From Sacculina carcini (taxonomy: Eukaryota > Arthropoda > Thecostraca > Sacculinidae): 64,000 nt of DNA. The stretch spans positions 5,499,664 to 5,563,663 of the forward strand of contig OU696576.1 of NCBI GenBank assembly GCA_916048095.2. The letters are read 5' to 3'. Below, piece after piece: positions 10,205 through 23,919 of this stretch. The notes under the pieces are model-generated. The model was not told the origin of the DNA, searched no databases, and saw nothing but the letters and a program-made list of their open reading frames with translations. The position numbers and the translations under genes were made by a program. Each line of letters opens with the position of its first letter. Position 1 is the stretch's first letter.

Positions 10205-13200
10205 ATCATATACCTCGCTATCATTTAAACCCACTCTTTATAGATACATTTAATTCGCCCGTCGTGCGGAACAGTTCATAAAATATAATTAATATTCAAT
10301 TAATAAAAAAATTAGTGCAAATTGAAAAAGAAAAACAAACCCACAGGAAAGTTATAGCTAATCTAAAAGTCTAAATGTGAAATTTATGTTTCAATTTAGA
10401 AAACATGTTTTTCCACAACACTATCAAAACAATGCAACCTTCTGTCATCTCTATAATTCCAGGTTAATGCTTCCGCTAAAACAGCATAAGTTGGCATTAC
10501 ATGATATTGCAACCCATATCCTTATGCAACTTATGCTTATGCAACTTGAAATTAAACCAATTAAATTACACAGTTAAATTCAGTAGTTTACTCTGTTCCC
10601 AATAGCATTTTACCCGCCCGTCGTGCGGAACGTTATTGAGGACAATAAAGCCTTTATATTCAGTAGAGTGTAGCATTAATTAAACTGTACGCAATAAAAC
10701 CACACCATCCATGCTTGGAGATAATATGATGCATTCTTAATTGTGATTGGGCTTCAGTGAAATTTAATCGGTGTATATTCCTGTGTAATCGCAAGTGCGC
10801 ATAATAGCTGTCAAATTGGCAATATGTCCTTTTGACTTTACACCGCCGTAACTTCCTTCAGATACCCTTTGGAAAATTACAAATTATACCGTATTGTAGA
10901 AGAAAAGATTTATAGAACGATGGTATAATTTATTTTTATGTGTAACAAATAGTTACTGAGAAATAGTAGAAAAATGAATTAATTTTAGTCGCCCGGTGTT
11001 CAAGTGTAATTTTGGATGTATTTGAGAATTTTGCCAATTTTACACGTTTTTTGTATCATTTGTGGGTATAAATTATAGCTTATCTTGTAGAACACAAAAT
11101 TCTCTACACAGTAGTATATTCCTGTGTAATCGCAAGTGCGTAAATTGTGATTGGACTTCAGTGAAATTTAATCAGTGTATATTCATGTGTAATCGCAAGT
11201 ACGCATAATAGCTGTCAAATTGGCAACATGACATTTTGACTTTACACCGGCGTAACTTCCTTCAGATACACTTTGGAAAATTAATAATTATACCGTACTG
11301 TAGGAAAAAAAATTTCTAGCACGATGGTATAATTAATTTTAATGTATGACAAATAGTTCCTGAGAAATGGGTATAAAAATGAATAAATTGTAGTCACCCG
11401 GTGTTCAAGTGTCATTTTGGATGTATTTGAGAATTTTGCCAATTTTACACGTTTTTTGTATCATTTGTGGGTATAAATTACACCTTTTCTTGTAGAACAC
11501 AAAATTCTCTACACAGTAGTATATTCCTGTGTAATCGCAAGTGCGCATAATAGCTGTCAAATTGGCAATATGTCCTTTTGACTTTACACCGCCGTCACTT
11601 CCTTCAGATACACTTTGGAAAATTAAGAATTATACCGCATTTTAAAAAATACAATTTCCAGCACGATGATATAATTTATTTTAATGTGTGATAAATAGTT
11701 CCTGAGAAATAGGTAGAAAAATGAATTAATTTAGGCGCCCGGTGATCAAGTGTAATTTTGGATGTATTTGACAATTTTGCCAATTTTACACATTTTTTGT
11801 ATCATTTGTGGGTATAAATTATAACTTTTCTTGTAGAACACAAAATTATCTACACAATAGTATAATTTTTATAGCTGTACCATTGCTGGTTTATGAGTAA
11901 TAGATAGGGGAATATTTACCAAAACATTCACGGTTTCCAGTGCTAATTTTGCATTTTTGACTTTGTCATTTTGACTTCACACCGCCGTAACTTTTTTTAA
12001 TACACTTTGGAAAATTAAAAATTATACCGTGTTGTAGCAAACAAAATTCCCAGCATGATGGTATTATTTATTTAGTTGTGTGATAATTAGTTTTTGATAC
12101 ATAGAGAAAAAAGTATAGAAAATCGGACGCGTGGAGTATAAATATAATTTTGAATATAGATTGAAATTTTGTCATGTTTACATCTTTTATGTTCTATTTT
12201 TGGATATGAATTATAACCTATCTTGTAGAACAGAAAATTCTCTACACAGTGGTATAATCTGTTTGGCTGTACCATTTCTGGTTTATGAGGAGTAGATGGC
12301 AGAGCATTGACCACAATTTTCGCATTTTTCAGGGTTCATTTTGTCTTTTCACCGCTATAACGTTTTTTGATTTCATTTTTGAAATTTAAAACTTAATTTA
12401 AAGTGTAGACAAGAAAATTTCCAACGTGATGGTATAAATTGTTAGCGGGTAGGCTGAGTGGTGGCCGAATAATAGCTGATAGAAAATGGACCAAGGAGGG
12501 TCGAACAGACACACAGACAGACAGACAGATACACACACAGACACACAGAGGATCTCTTTTATATATATACTAGCATTAAAACCCGCCCGTTGTGCGGAAG
12601 AATTCATAAAAATATTGCAAATTAAAAATAAATAAGGCAAACTCATAAAAACCTTAATCAATTAAAAAGTCTAAATTTCATTATTTTTAATTTACATTTT
12701 GACAAAATATTTTCACTCAGCCCGCCTCATATTTAAACCCGGTCGCATTTTTCAGGGTTCATTTTGTCTTTTCACCGCTATAACGTTTTTTGATTTCATT
12801 TTTGAAATTTAAAACTTAATTTAAAGTGTAGACAAGAAAATTTCCAACGTGATGGTATAAATTGTTAGCGGGTAGGCTGAGTGGTGGCCGAATAATAGCT
12901 GATAGAAAATGGACCAAGGAGGGTCGAACAGACACACAGACAGACAGACAGATACACACAAAGACACACAGAGGATCTCTTTTATATATATACTAGCATT
13001 AAAACCCGCCCGTTGTGCGGAAGAATTCATAAAAATATTGCAAATTAAAAATAAATAAGGCAAACTCATAAAAACCTTAATCAATTAAAAAGTCTAAATT
13101 TCATTATTTTTAATTTTATTTTGACAAAATATTTTCACTCAACCCGCCTCATATTTAAACCCGCCCGACGTGAGGAAAAATTCAGAACTCGAACACCATC

Positions 13201-15216
13201 CGTTCTGGTTCTTGAAGTCAAATCCATTAGTTTTGTATATGAATTCATTCTATACGGTGAAATTGAACGTTTTATTGCTGCCCGCGGGACATTTTTATTT
13301 CATAAAAATGAGCCATCGCTTCGTTTGCGTTTGAAGCCCCTGATAATTGAACCAGCGAACCATGAGCCAGCGCAATTATGTCACCTCATATTCAAGCATA
13401 CATACACAGACAGACAGATAATTTCTTCTTTATGTATATACTAGCATTAAAACCCGCCCGTTGTGCGGAAGAATTCATAAAAATATTGCAAATTAAAAAT
13501 AAATAAGGCAAACTCATAAAAACCTTAATCAATTAAAAAGTCTAAATTTCATTATTTTTAATTTACATTTTGACAAAATATTTTCACTCAGCCCGCCTCA
13601 TATTTAAACCCGGCCGACGTGCGGAATAATTCAGAACTCGAACACCATCCGTTCTGGTTCTTGAAGTCAAATCCATTAGTTTTGTATATGAATTCATTCT
13701 ACACGGTGAAATTGAACGTTTTATTGCTGCCCGCGGGACATTTTTATTTCATAAAAATGAGCCATCGCTTCGTTTGCGTTTGAAGCCCCTGATCATTGAA
13801 CCAGCGAACCATGAACCAGCGCAATTATGTCACCTCATATTCAAGCATACATACACAGACAGACAGATAATTTCTTCTTTATGTATATATATAGCATTAA
13901 AACCGCATTAAAACCCGCCCGTTGTGCGGAACAATTCATAAAAATATTGCAAATTAAAAATAAATCAGGCAAACTCATGAAGACCTTAATCAATTAAAAA
14001 GTCTAAATTTCATTATTTTTAATTTTATTTTGACAAAATATTTTCACTCAACCCGCCTCATATTTAAACCCGCCCGACGTGAGGAAAAATTCAGAACTCG
14101 AACACCATCCGTTCTGGTTCTTGAAGTCAAATCCATTAGTTTTGTATATGAATTCATTCTATACGGTGAAATTGAACGTTTTATTGCTGCCCGCGGGACA
14201 TTTTTATTTCATAAAAATGAGCCATCGCTTCGTTTGCGTTTGAAGCCCCTGATAATTGAACCAGCGAACCATGAGCCAGCGCAATTATGTCACCTCATAT
14301 TCAAGCATACATACACAGACAGACAGATAATTTCTTCTTTATGTATATATATATAGCATTAAAACCCGCCCGTTGTGCGGAGCAATTCATAACATGAAAT
14401 TTATATTCAATTCATAAAAAATATGGAAAAATAAAAATGAAATAGGGTACACTCATAAAAATATTAATCAATTGAAAATTATAAGTTTAATTATTTTTAT
14501 TTCGACACAATATTTCCCCTCAGTCCGCCTGAGTCATTTTTAAACCCGCCCGTCGTGCTGAATAATTCAGAACTCGAACACGATCCGTTCTGCATCTTGA
14601 AGTCAAATCCATTGGTTTTGTGTATGGATTAATTCTACAGGGTAAATTGAACGTTCTATTGTCTATAGTTGCTGCCCGCGGAACATTTTTATTTAAAAAA
14701 AAAAAAAACTTTTTTTAAATGAACCATTTGAAAAAATGATCTAAAAACACTTTTTTAAACCCACCCGTCGTGCGGAACAATTCATACAATAAAATTCATA
14801 TCAAATCCATAAAATATAATGAATACAAATTGAAAAGCAAAAAATGTAACCTATAAATATCTTAACCAATAGAAAAGTCTAAATGTGAATATTTTTGTTC
14901 TTATTTTGACAAATATTATCCCTCAACCCGCCTGATATAATTTTACACCATTATCATATTATCTCATAATTCCCGGTTAATGCTTCCACTAATGCATCAT
15001 ATTCATACAGTTGTTATTTTTTGGATTACATCGATAATGCAGCCCTTGATATTACAGCCGATATTATATTATGCAATCTATATTCTGCTACGTATTATTC
15101 CTAATACATATATCATCAGATCGCAAAATATATTTAAAGGTTCACATCATTCTCCAAAATCATTTGCTTAAGAGCTATTCTACTTTTATCGCTAGAATAT
15201 TTACTGCTAGCAAAAT
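10205..15216 (+). repeat. Array unit 4, expanded form (5012 bp)
   Basis: It exceeds a standard unit by about 1320 bp, all between the C4 region and A3. The D tail is duplicated (12321-12743 and 12744-13166), and extra A-B pairs follow, so it has about 12 GC-rich boxes. Private variants shared only with unit 5 include TATGAGTAATAG near 11893 and GGGTAAATTG near 14641. Marker 1 is C and marker 2 lacks TA. Confidence 0.92.
12321..13166 (+). repeat. 423-bp direct duplication of D tail plus A in unit 4
   Basis: Two copies of 423 bp run from CGCATTTTTCAGGG in D through the (TA)n end and the following A module. At the join (about 12739-12746), A breaks inside its GC-rich box and passes into D. The copies differ by single bases, for example in the CACACACAGACA tract. 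The tails here end in TATATATACTAGCATT instead of the usual TATATAGATATAGCATT. Confidence 0.88.
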
Positions 15217-18200
15217 ATCATATACCTCGCTATCATTTAAACCCACTCTTTATAGATACATTTAATTCGCCCGTCGTGCGGAACAGTTCATAAAATATAA
15301 TTAATATTCAATTAATAAAAAAATTAGTGCAAATTGAAAAAGAAAAACAAACCCACAGGAAAGTTATAGCTAATCTAAAAGTCTAAATGTGAAATTTATG
15401 TTTCAATTTAGAAAACATGTTTTTCCACAACACTATCAAAACAATGCAACCTTCTGTCATCTCTATAATTCCAGGTTAATGCTTCCGCTAAAACAGCATA
15501 AGTTGGCATTACATGATATTGCAACCCATATCCTTATGCAACTTATGCTTATGCAACTTGAAATTAAACCAATTAAATTACACAGTTAAATTCAGTAGTT
15601 TACTCTGTTCCCAATAGCATTTTACCCGCCCGTCGTGCGGAACGTTATTGAGGACAATAAAGCCTTTATATTCAGTAGAGTGTAGCATTAATTAAACTGT
15701 ACGCAATAAAACCACACCATCCATGCTTGGAGATAATATGATGCATTCTTAATTGTGATTGGGCTTCAGTGAAATTTAATCGGTGTATATTCCTGTGTAA
15801 TCGCAAGTGCGCATAATAGCTGTCAAATTGGCAATATGTCCTTTTGACTTTACACCGCCGTAACTTCCTTCAGATACCCTTTGGAAAATTACAAATTATA
15901 CCGTATTGTAGAAGAAAAGATTTATAGAACGATGGTATAATTTATTTTTATGTGTAACAAATAGTTACTGAGAAATAGTAGAAAAATGAATTAATTTTAG
16001 TCGCCCGGTGTTCAAGTGTAATTTTGGATGTATTTGAGAATTTTGCCAATTTTACACGTTTTTTGTATCATTTGTGGGTATAAATTATAGCTTATCTTGT
16101 AGAACACAAAATTCTCTACACAGTAGTATATTCCTGTGTAATCGCAAGTGCGTAAATTGTGATTGGACTTCAGTGAAATTTAATCAGTGTATATTCATGT
16201 GTAATCGCAAGTACGCATAATAGCTGTCAAATTGGCAACATGACATTTTGACTTTACACCGGCGTAACTTCCTTCAGATACACTTTGGAAAATTAATAAT
16301 TATACCGTACTGTAGGAAAAAAAATTTCTAGCACGATGGTATAATTAATTTTAATGTATGACAAATAGTTCCTGAGAAATGGGTATAAAAATGAATAAAT
16401 TGTAGTCACCCGGTGTTCAAGTGTCATTTTGGATGTATTTGAGAATTTTGCCAATTTTACACGTTTTTTGTATCATTTGTGGGTATAAATTACACCTTTT
16501 CTTGTAGAACACAAAATTCTCTACACAGTAGTATATTCCTGTGTAATCGCAAGTGCGCATAATAGCTGTCAAATTGGCAATATGTCCTTTTGACTTTACA
16601 CCGCCGTCACTTCCTTCAGATACACTTTGGAAAATTAAGAATTATACCGCATTTTAAAAAATACAATTTCCAGCACGATGATATAATTTATTTTAATGTG
16701 TGATAAATAGTTCCTGAGAAATAGGTAGAAAAATGAATTAATTTAGGCGCCCGGTGATCAAGTGTAATTTTGGATGTATTTGACAATTTTGCCAATTTTA
16801 CACATTTTTTGTATCATTTGTGGGTATAAATTATAACTTTTCTTGTAGAACACAAAATTATCTACACAATAGTATAATTTTTATAGCTGTACCATTGCTG
16901 GTTTATGAGTAATAGATAGGGGAATATTTACCAAAACATTCACGGTTTCCAGTGCTAATTTTGCATTTTTGACTTTGTCATTTTGACTTCACACCGCCGT
17001 AACTTTTTTTAATACACTTTGGAAAATTAAAAATTATACCGTGTTGTAGCAAACAAAATTCCCAGCATGATGGTATTATTTATTTAGTTGTGTGATAATT
17101 AGTTTTTGATACATAGAGAAAAAAGTATAGAAAATCGGACGCGTGGAGTATAAATATAATTTTGAATATAGATTGAAATTTTGTCATGTTTACATCTTTT
17201 ATGTTCTATTTTTGGATATGAATTATAACCTATCTTGTAGAACAGAAAATTCTCTACACAGTGGTATAATCTGTTTGGCTGTACCATTTCTGGTTTATGA
17301 GGAGTAGATGGCAGAGCATTGACCACAATTTTCGCATTTTTCAGGGTTCATTTTGTCTTTTCACCGCTATAACGTTTTTTGATTTCATTTTTGAAATTTA
17401 AAACTTAATTTAAAGTGTAGACAAGAAAATTTCCAACGTGATGGTATAAATTGTTAGCGGGTAGGCTGAGTGGTGGCCGAATAATAGCTGATAGAAAATG
17501 GACCAAGGAGGGTCGAACAGACACACAGACAGACAGACAGATACACACACAGACACACAGAGGATCTCTTTTATATATATACTAGCATTAAAACCCGCCC
17601 GTTGTGCGGAAGAATTCATAAAAATATTGCAAATTAAAAATAAATAAGGCAAACTCATAAAAACCTTAATCAATTAAAAAGTCTAAATTTCATTATTTTT
17701 AATTTACATTTTGACAAAATATTTTCACTCAGCCCGCCTCATATTTAAACCCGGTCGCATTTTTCAGGGTTCATTTTGTCTTTTCACCGCTATAACGTTT
17801 TTTGATTTCATTTTTGAAATTTAAAACTTAATTTAAAGTGTAGACAAGAAAATTTCCAACGTGATGGTATAAATTGTTAGCGGGTAGGCTGAGTGGTGGC
17901 CGAATAATAGCTGATAGAAAATGGACCAAGGAGGGTCGAACAGACACACAGACAGACAGACAGATACACACAAAGACACACAGAGGATCTCTTTTATATA
18001 TATACTAGCATTAAAACCCGCCCGTTGTGCGGAAGAATTCATAAAAATATTGCAAATTAAAAATAAATAAGGCAAACTCATAAAAACCTTAATCAATTAA
18101 AAAGTCTAAATTTCATTATTTTTAATTTTATTTTGACAAAATATTTTCACTCAACCCGCCTCATATTTAAACCCGCCCGACGTGAGGAAAAATTCAGAAC

Positions 18201-20228
18201 TCGAACACCATCCGTTCTGGTTCTTGAAGTCAAATCCATTAGTTTTGTATATGAATTCATTCTATACGGTGAAATTGAACGTTTTATTGCTGCCCGCGGG
18301 ACATTTTTATTTCATAAAAATGAGCCATCGCTTCGTTTGCGTTTGAAGCCCCTGATAATTGAAGCAGCGAACCATGAGCCAGCGCAATTATGTCACCTCA
18401 TATTCAAGCATACATACACAGACAGACAGATAATTTCTTCTTTATGTATATACTAGCATTAAAACCCGCCCGTTGTGCGGAAGAATTCATAAAAATATTG
18501 CAAATTAAAAATAAATAAGGCAAACTCATAAAAACCTTAATCAATTAAAAAGTCTAAATTTCATTATTTTTAATTTACATTTTGACAAAATATTTTCACT
18601 CAGCCCGCCTCATATTTAAACCCGGCCGACGTGCGGAATAATTCAGAACTCGAACACCATCCGTTCTGGTTCTTGAAGTCAAATCCATTAGTTTTGTATA
18701 TGAATTCATTCTACACGGTGAAATTGAACGTTTTATTGCTGCCCGCGGGACATTTTTATTTCATAAAAATGAGCCATCGCTTCGTTTGCGTTTGAAGCCC
18801 CTGATCATTGAACCAGCGAACCATGAACCAGCGCAATTATGTCACCTCATATTCAAGCATACATACACAGACAGACAGATAATTTCTTCTTTATGTATAT
18901 ATATAGCATTAAAACCGCATTAAAACCCGCCCGTTGTGCGGAACAATTCATAAAAATATTGCAAATTAAAAATAAATCAGGCAAACTCATGAAGACCTTA
19001 ATCAATTAAAAAGTCTAAATTTCATTATTTTTAATTTTATTTTGACAAAATATTTTCACTCAACCCGCCTCATATTTAAACCCGCCCGACGTGAGGAAAA
19101 ATTCAGAACTCGAACACCATCCGTTCTGGTTCTTGAAGTCAAATCCATTAGTTTTGTATATGAATTCATTCTATACGGTGAAATTGAACGTTTTATTGCT
19201 GCCCGCGGGACATTTTTATTTCATAAAAATGAGCCATCGCTTCGTTTGCGTTTGAAGCCCCTGATAATTGAACCAGCGAACCATGAGCCAGCGCAATTAT
19301 GTCACCTCATATTCAAGCATACATACACAGACAGACAGATAATTTCTTCTTTATGTATATATATATAGCATTAAAACCCGCCCGTTGTGCGGAGCAATTC
19401 ATAACATGAAATTTATATTCAATTCATAAAAAATATGGAAAAATAAAAATGAAATAGGGTACACTCATAAAAATATTAATCAATTGAAAATTATAAGTTT
19501 AATTATTTTTATTTCGACACAATATTTCCCCTCAGTCCGCCTGAGTCATTTTTAAACCCGCCCGTCGTGCTGAATAATTCAGAACTCGAACACGATCCGT
19601 TCTGCATCTTGAAGTCAAATCCATTGGTTTTGTGTATGGATTAATTCTACAGGGTAAATTGAACGTTCTATTGTCTATAGTTGCTGCCCGCGGAACATTT
19701 TTATTTAAAAAAAAAAAAAACTTTTTTTAAATGAACCATTTGAAAAAATGATCTAAAAACACTTTTTTAAACCCACCCGTCGTGCGGAACAATTCATACA
19801 ATAAAATTCATATCAAATCCATAAAATATAATGAATACAAATTGAAAAGCAAAAAATGTAACCTATAAATATCTTAACCAATAGAAAAGTCTAAATGTGA
19901 ATATTTTTGTTCTTATTTTGACAAATATTATCCCTCAACCCGCCTGATATAATTTTACACCATTATCATATTATCTCATAATTCCCGGTTAATGCTTCCA
20001 CTAATGCATCATATTCATACAGTTGTTATTTTTTGGATTACATCGATAATGCAGCCCTTGATATTACAGCCGATATTATATTATGCAATCTATATTCTGC
20101 TACGTATTATTCCTAATACATATATCATCAGATCGCAAAATATATTTAAAGGTTCACATCATTCTCCAAAATCATTTGCTTAAGAGCTATTCTACTTTTA
20201 TCGCTAGAATATTTACTGCTAGCAAAAT
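15217..20228 (+). repeat. Array unit 5, expanded form (5012 bp), near-identical to unit 4
   Basis: It has the same length, module order and private variants as unit 4, and the 423-bp duplication recurs at 17333-18178. One of the few differences is GAAGCAGCG near 18361 against GAACCAGCG in unit 4. The pair is best explained by tandem duplication of one already expanded 5-kb unit. Confidence 0.93.
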
Positions 20229-23200
20229 ATCATATACCTCGCTATCATTTAAACCCACTCTTTATAGATACATTTAATTCGCCCGTCGTGCGGAACAGTT
20301 CATAAAATATAATTAATATTCAATTAATAAAAAAATTAGTGCAAATTGAAAAAGAAAAACAAACCCACAGGAAAGTTATAGCTAATCTAAAAGTCTAAAT
20401 GTGAAATTTATGTTTCAATTTAGAAAACATGTTTTTCCACAACACTATCAAAACAATGCAACCTTCTGTCATCTCTATAATTCCAGGTTAATGCTTCCGC
20501 TAAAACAGCATAAGTTGGCATTACATGATATTGCAACCCATATCCTTATGCAACTTATGCTTATGCAACTTGAAATTAAACCAATTAAATTACACAGTTA
20601 AATTCAGTAGTTTACTCTGTTCCCAATAGCATTTTACCCGCCCGTCGTGCGGAACGTTATTGAGGACAATAAAGCCTTTATATTCAGTAGAGTGTAGCAT
20701 TAATTAAACTGTACGCAATAAAACCACACCATCCATGCTTGGAGATAATATGATGCATTCTTAATTGTGATTGGGCTTCAGTGAAATTTAATCGGTGTAT
20801 ATTCCTGTGTAATCGCAAGTGCGCATAATAGCTGTCAAATTGGCAATATGTCCTTTTGACTTTACACCGCCGTAACTTCCTTCAGATACCCTTTGGAAAA
20901 TTACAAATTATACCGTATTGTAGAAGAAAAGATTTATAGAACGATGGTATAATTTATTTTTATGTGTAACAAATAGTTACTGAGAAATAGTAGAAAAATG
21001 AATTAATTTTAGTCGCCCGGTGTTCAAGTGTAATTTTGGATGTATTTGAGAATTTTGCCAATTTTACACGTTTTTTGTATCATTTGTGGGTATAAATTAT
21101 AGCTTATCTTGTAGAACACAAAATTCTCTACACAGTAGTATATTCCTGTGTAATCGCAAGTGCGTAAATTGTGATTGGACTTCAGTGAAATTTAATCAGT
21201 GTATATTCATGTGTAATCGCAAGTACGCATAATAGCTGTCAAATTGGCAACATGACATTTTGACTTTACACCGGCGTAACTTCCTTCAGATACACTTTGG
21301 AAAATTAATAATTATACCGTACTGTAGGAAAAAAAATTTCTAGCACGATGGTATAATTAATTTTAATGTATGACAAATAGTTCCTGAGAAATGGGTATAA
21401 AAATGAATAAATTGTAGTCACCCGGTGTTCAAGTGTCATTTTGGATGTATTTGAGAATTTTGCCAATTTTACACGTTTTTTGTATCATTTGTGGGTATAA
21501 ATTACACCTTTTCTTGTAGAACACAAAATTCTCTACACAGTAGTATATTCCTGTGTAATCGCAAGTGCGCATAATAGCTGTCAAATTGGCAATATGTCCT
21601 TTTGACTTTACACCGCCGTCACTTCCTTCAGATACACTTTGGAAAATTAAGAATTATACCGCATTTTAAAAAATACAATTTCCAGCACGATGATATAATT
21701 TATTTTAATGTGTGATAAATAGTTCCTGAGAAATAGGTAGAAAAATGAATTAATTTAGGCGCCCGGTGATCAAGTGTAATTTTGGATGTATTTGACAATT
21801 TTGCCAATTTTACACATTTTTTGTATCATTTGTGGGTATAAATTATAACTTTTCTTGTAGAACACAAAATTATCTACACAATAGTATAATTTTTATAGCT
21901 GTACCATTGCTGGTTTATGAGGAATAGATAGGGGAATATTTACCAAAACATTCACGGTTTCCAGTGCTAATTTTGCATTTTTGACTTTGTCATTTTGACT
22001 TCACACCGCCGTAACTTTTTTTTAATACACTTTGGAAAATTAAAAATTATACCGTGTTGTAGCAAACAAAATTCCCAGCATGATGGTATTATTTATTTAG
22101 TTGTGTGATAATTAGTTTTTGATACATAGAGAAAAAAGTATAGAAAATCGGACGCGTGGAGTATAAATATAATTTTGAATATAGATTGAAATTTTGTCAT
22201 GTTTACATCTTTTATGTTCTATTTTTGGATATGAATTATAACCTATCTTGTAGAACAGAAAATTCTCTACACAGTGGTATAATCTGTTTGGCTGTACCAT
22301 TTCTGGTTTATGAGGAGTAGATGGCAGAGCATTGACCACAATTTTCGCATTTTTCAGGGTTCATTTTGTCTTTTCACCGCTATAACGTTTTTTGATTTCA
22401 TTTTTGAAATTTAAAACTTAATTTAAAGTGTAGACAAGAAAATTTCCAACGTGATGGTATAAATTGTTAGCGGGTAGGCTGAGTGGTGGCCGAATAATAG
22501 CTGATAGAAAATGGACCAAGGAGGGTCGAACAGACACACAGACAGACAGACAGATACACACACAGACACACAGAGGATCTCTTTTATATATATAGATATA
22601 GCATTAAAACCGCATTAAAACCCGCCCGTTGTGCGGAAAAATTCATAAAAATATTACAAATTAAAAATAAATAAGGCAAACTCATGAAGACCTTAATCAA
22701 TTAAAAAGTCTAAATTTCATTATTTTTAATTTTATTTTGACAAAATATTTTCACTCAACCCGCCTCATATTTAAACCCGCCCGACGTGAGGAAAAATTCA
22801 GAACTCGAACACCATCCGTTCTGGTTCTTGAAGTCAAATCCATTAGTTTTGTATATGAATTCATTCTATACGGTGAAATTGAACGTTTTATTGCTGCCCG
22901 CGGGACATTTTTATTTCATAAAAATGAGCCATCGCTTCGTTTGCGTTTGAAGCCCCTGATAATTGAACCAGCGAACCATGAGCCAGCGCAATTATGTCAC
23001 CTCATATTCAAGCATACATACACAGACAGACAGATAATTTCTTCTTTATGTATATATATAGCATTAAAACCCGCCCGTTGTGCGGAGCAATTCATAACAT
23101 GAAATTCATATTCAATTCATAAAAAATATGCAAAAATAAAAATGAAATAGGGTACACTCATAAAAATATTAATCAATTGAAAATTATAAGTTTAATTATT

Positions 23201-23919
23201 TTTATTTCGACACAATATTTCCCCTCAGTCCGCCTGAGTCATTTTTAAACCCGCCCGTCGTGCTGAATAATTCAGAACTCGAACACGATCCGTTCTGCAT
23301 CTTGAAGTCAAATCCATTGGTTTTGTGTATGGATTAATTCTACAGGGAAAATTGAACGTTCTATTGTCTATAGTTGCTGCCCGCGGAACATTTTTATTTT
23401 AAAAAAAAAAACTTTTTTTAAATGAACCATTTGAAAAAATGATCTAAAAACACTTTTTTAAACCCACCCGTCGTGCGGAACAATTCATACAATAAAATTC
23501 ATATCAAATCCATAAAATATAATGAATACAAATTGAAAAGCAAAAAATGTAACCTATAAATATCTTAACCAATAGAAAAGTCTAAATGTGAATATTTTTG
23601 TTCTTATTTTGACAAATATTATCCCTCAACCCGCCTGATATAATTTTACACCATTATCATATTATCTCATAATTCCCGGTTAATGCTTCCACTAATGCAT
23701 CATATTCATACAGTTGTTATTTTTTGGATTACATCGATAATGCAGCCCTTGATATTACAGCCGATATTATATTATGCAATCTATATTCTGCTACGTATTA
23801 TTCCTAATACATATATCATCAGATCGCAAAATATATTTAAAGGTTCACATCATTCTCCAAAATCATTTGCTTAAGAGCTATTCTACTTTTATCGCTAGAA
23901 TATTTACTGCTAGCAAAAT
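20229..23919 (+). repeat. Array unit 6, standard form (3691 bp)
   Basis: It is nearly identical to unit 2, including the shared G-to-C change (near 23130), marker 1 = C and no TA at marker 2. Its closest relative is therefore four units away, not next door. Confidence 0.92.
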
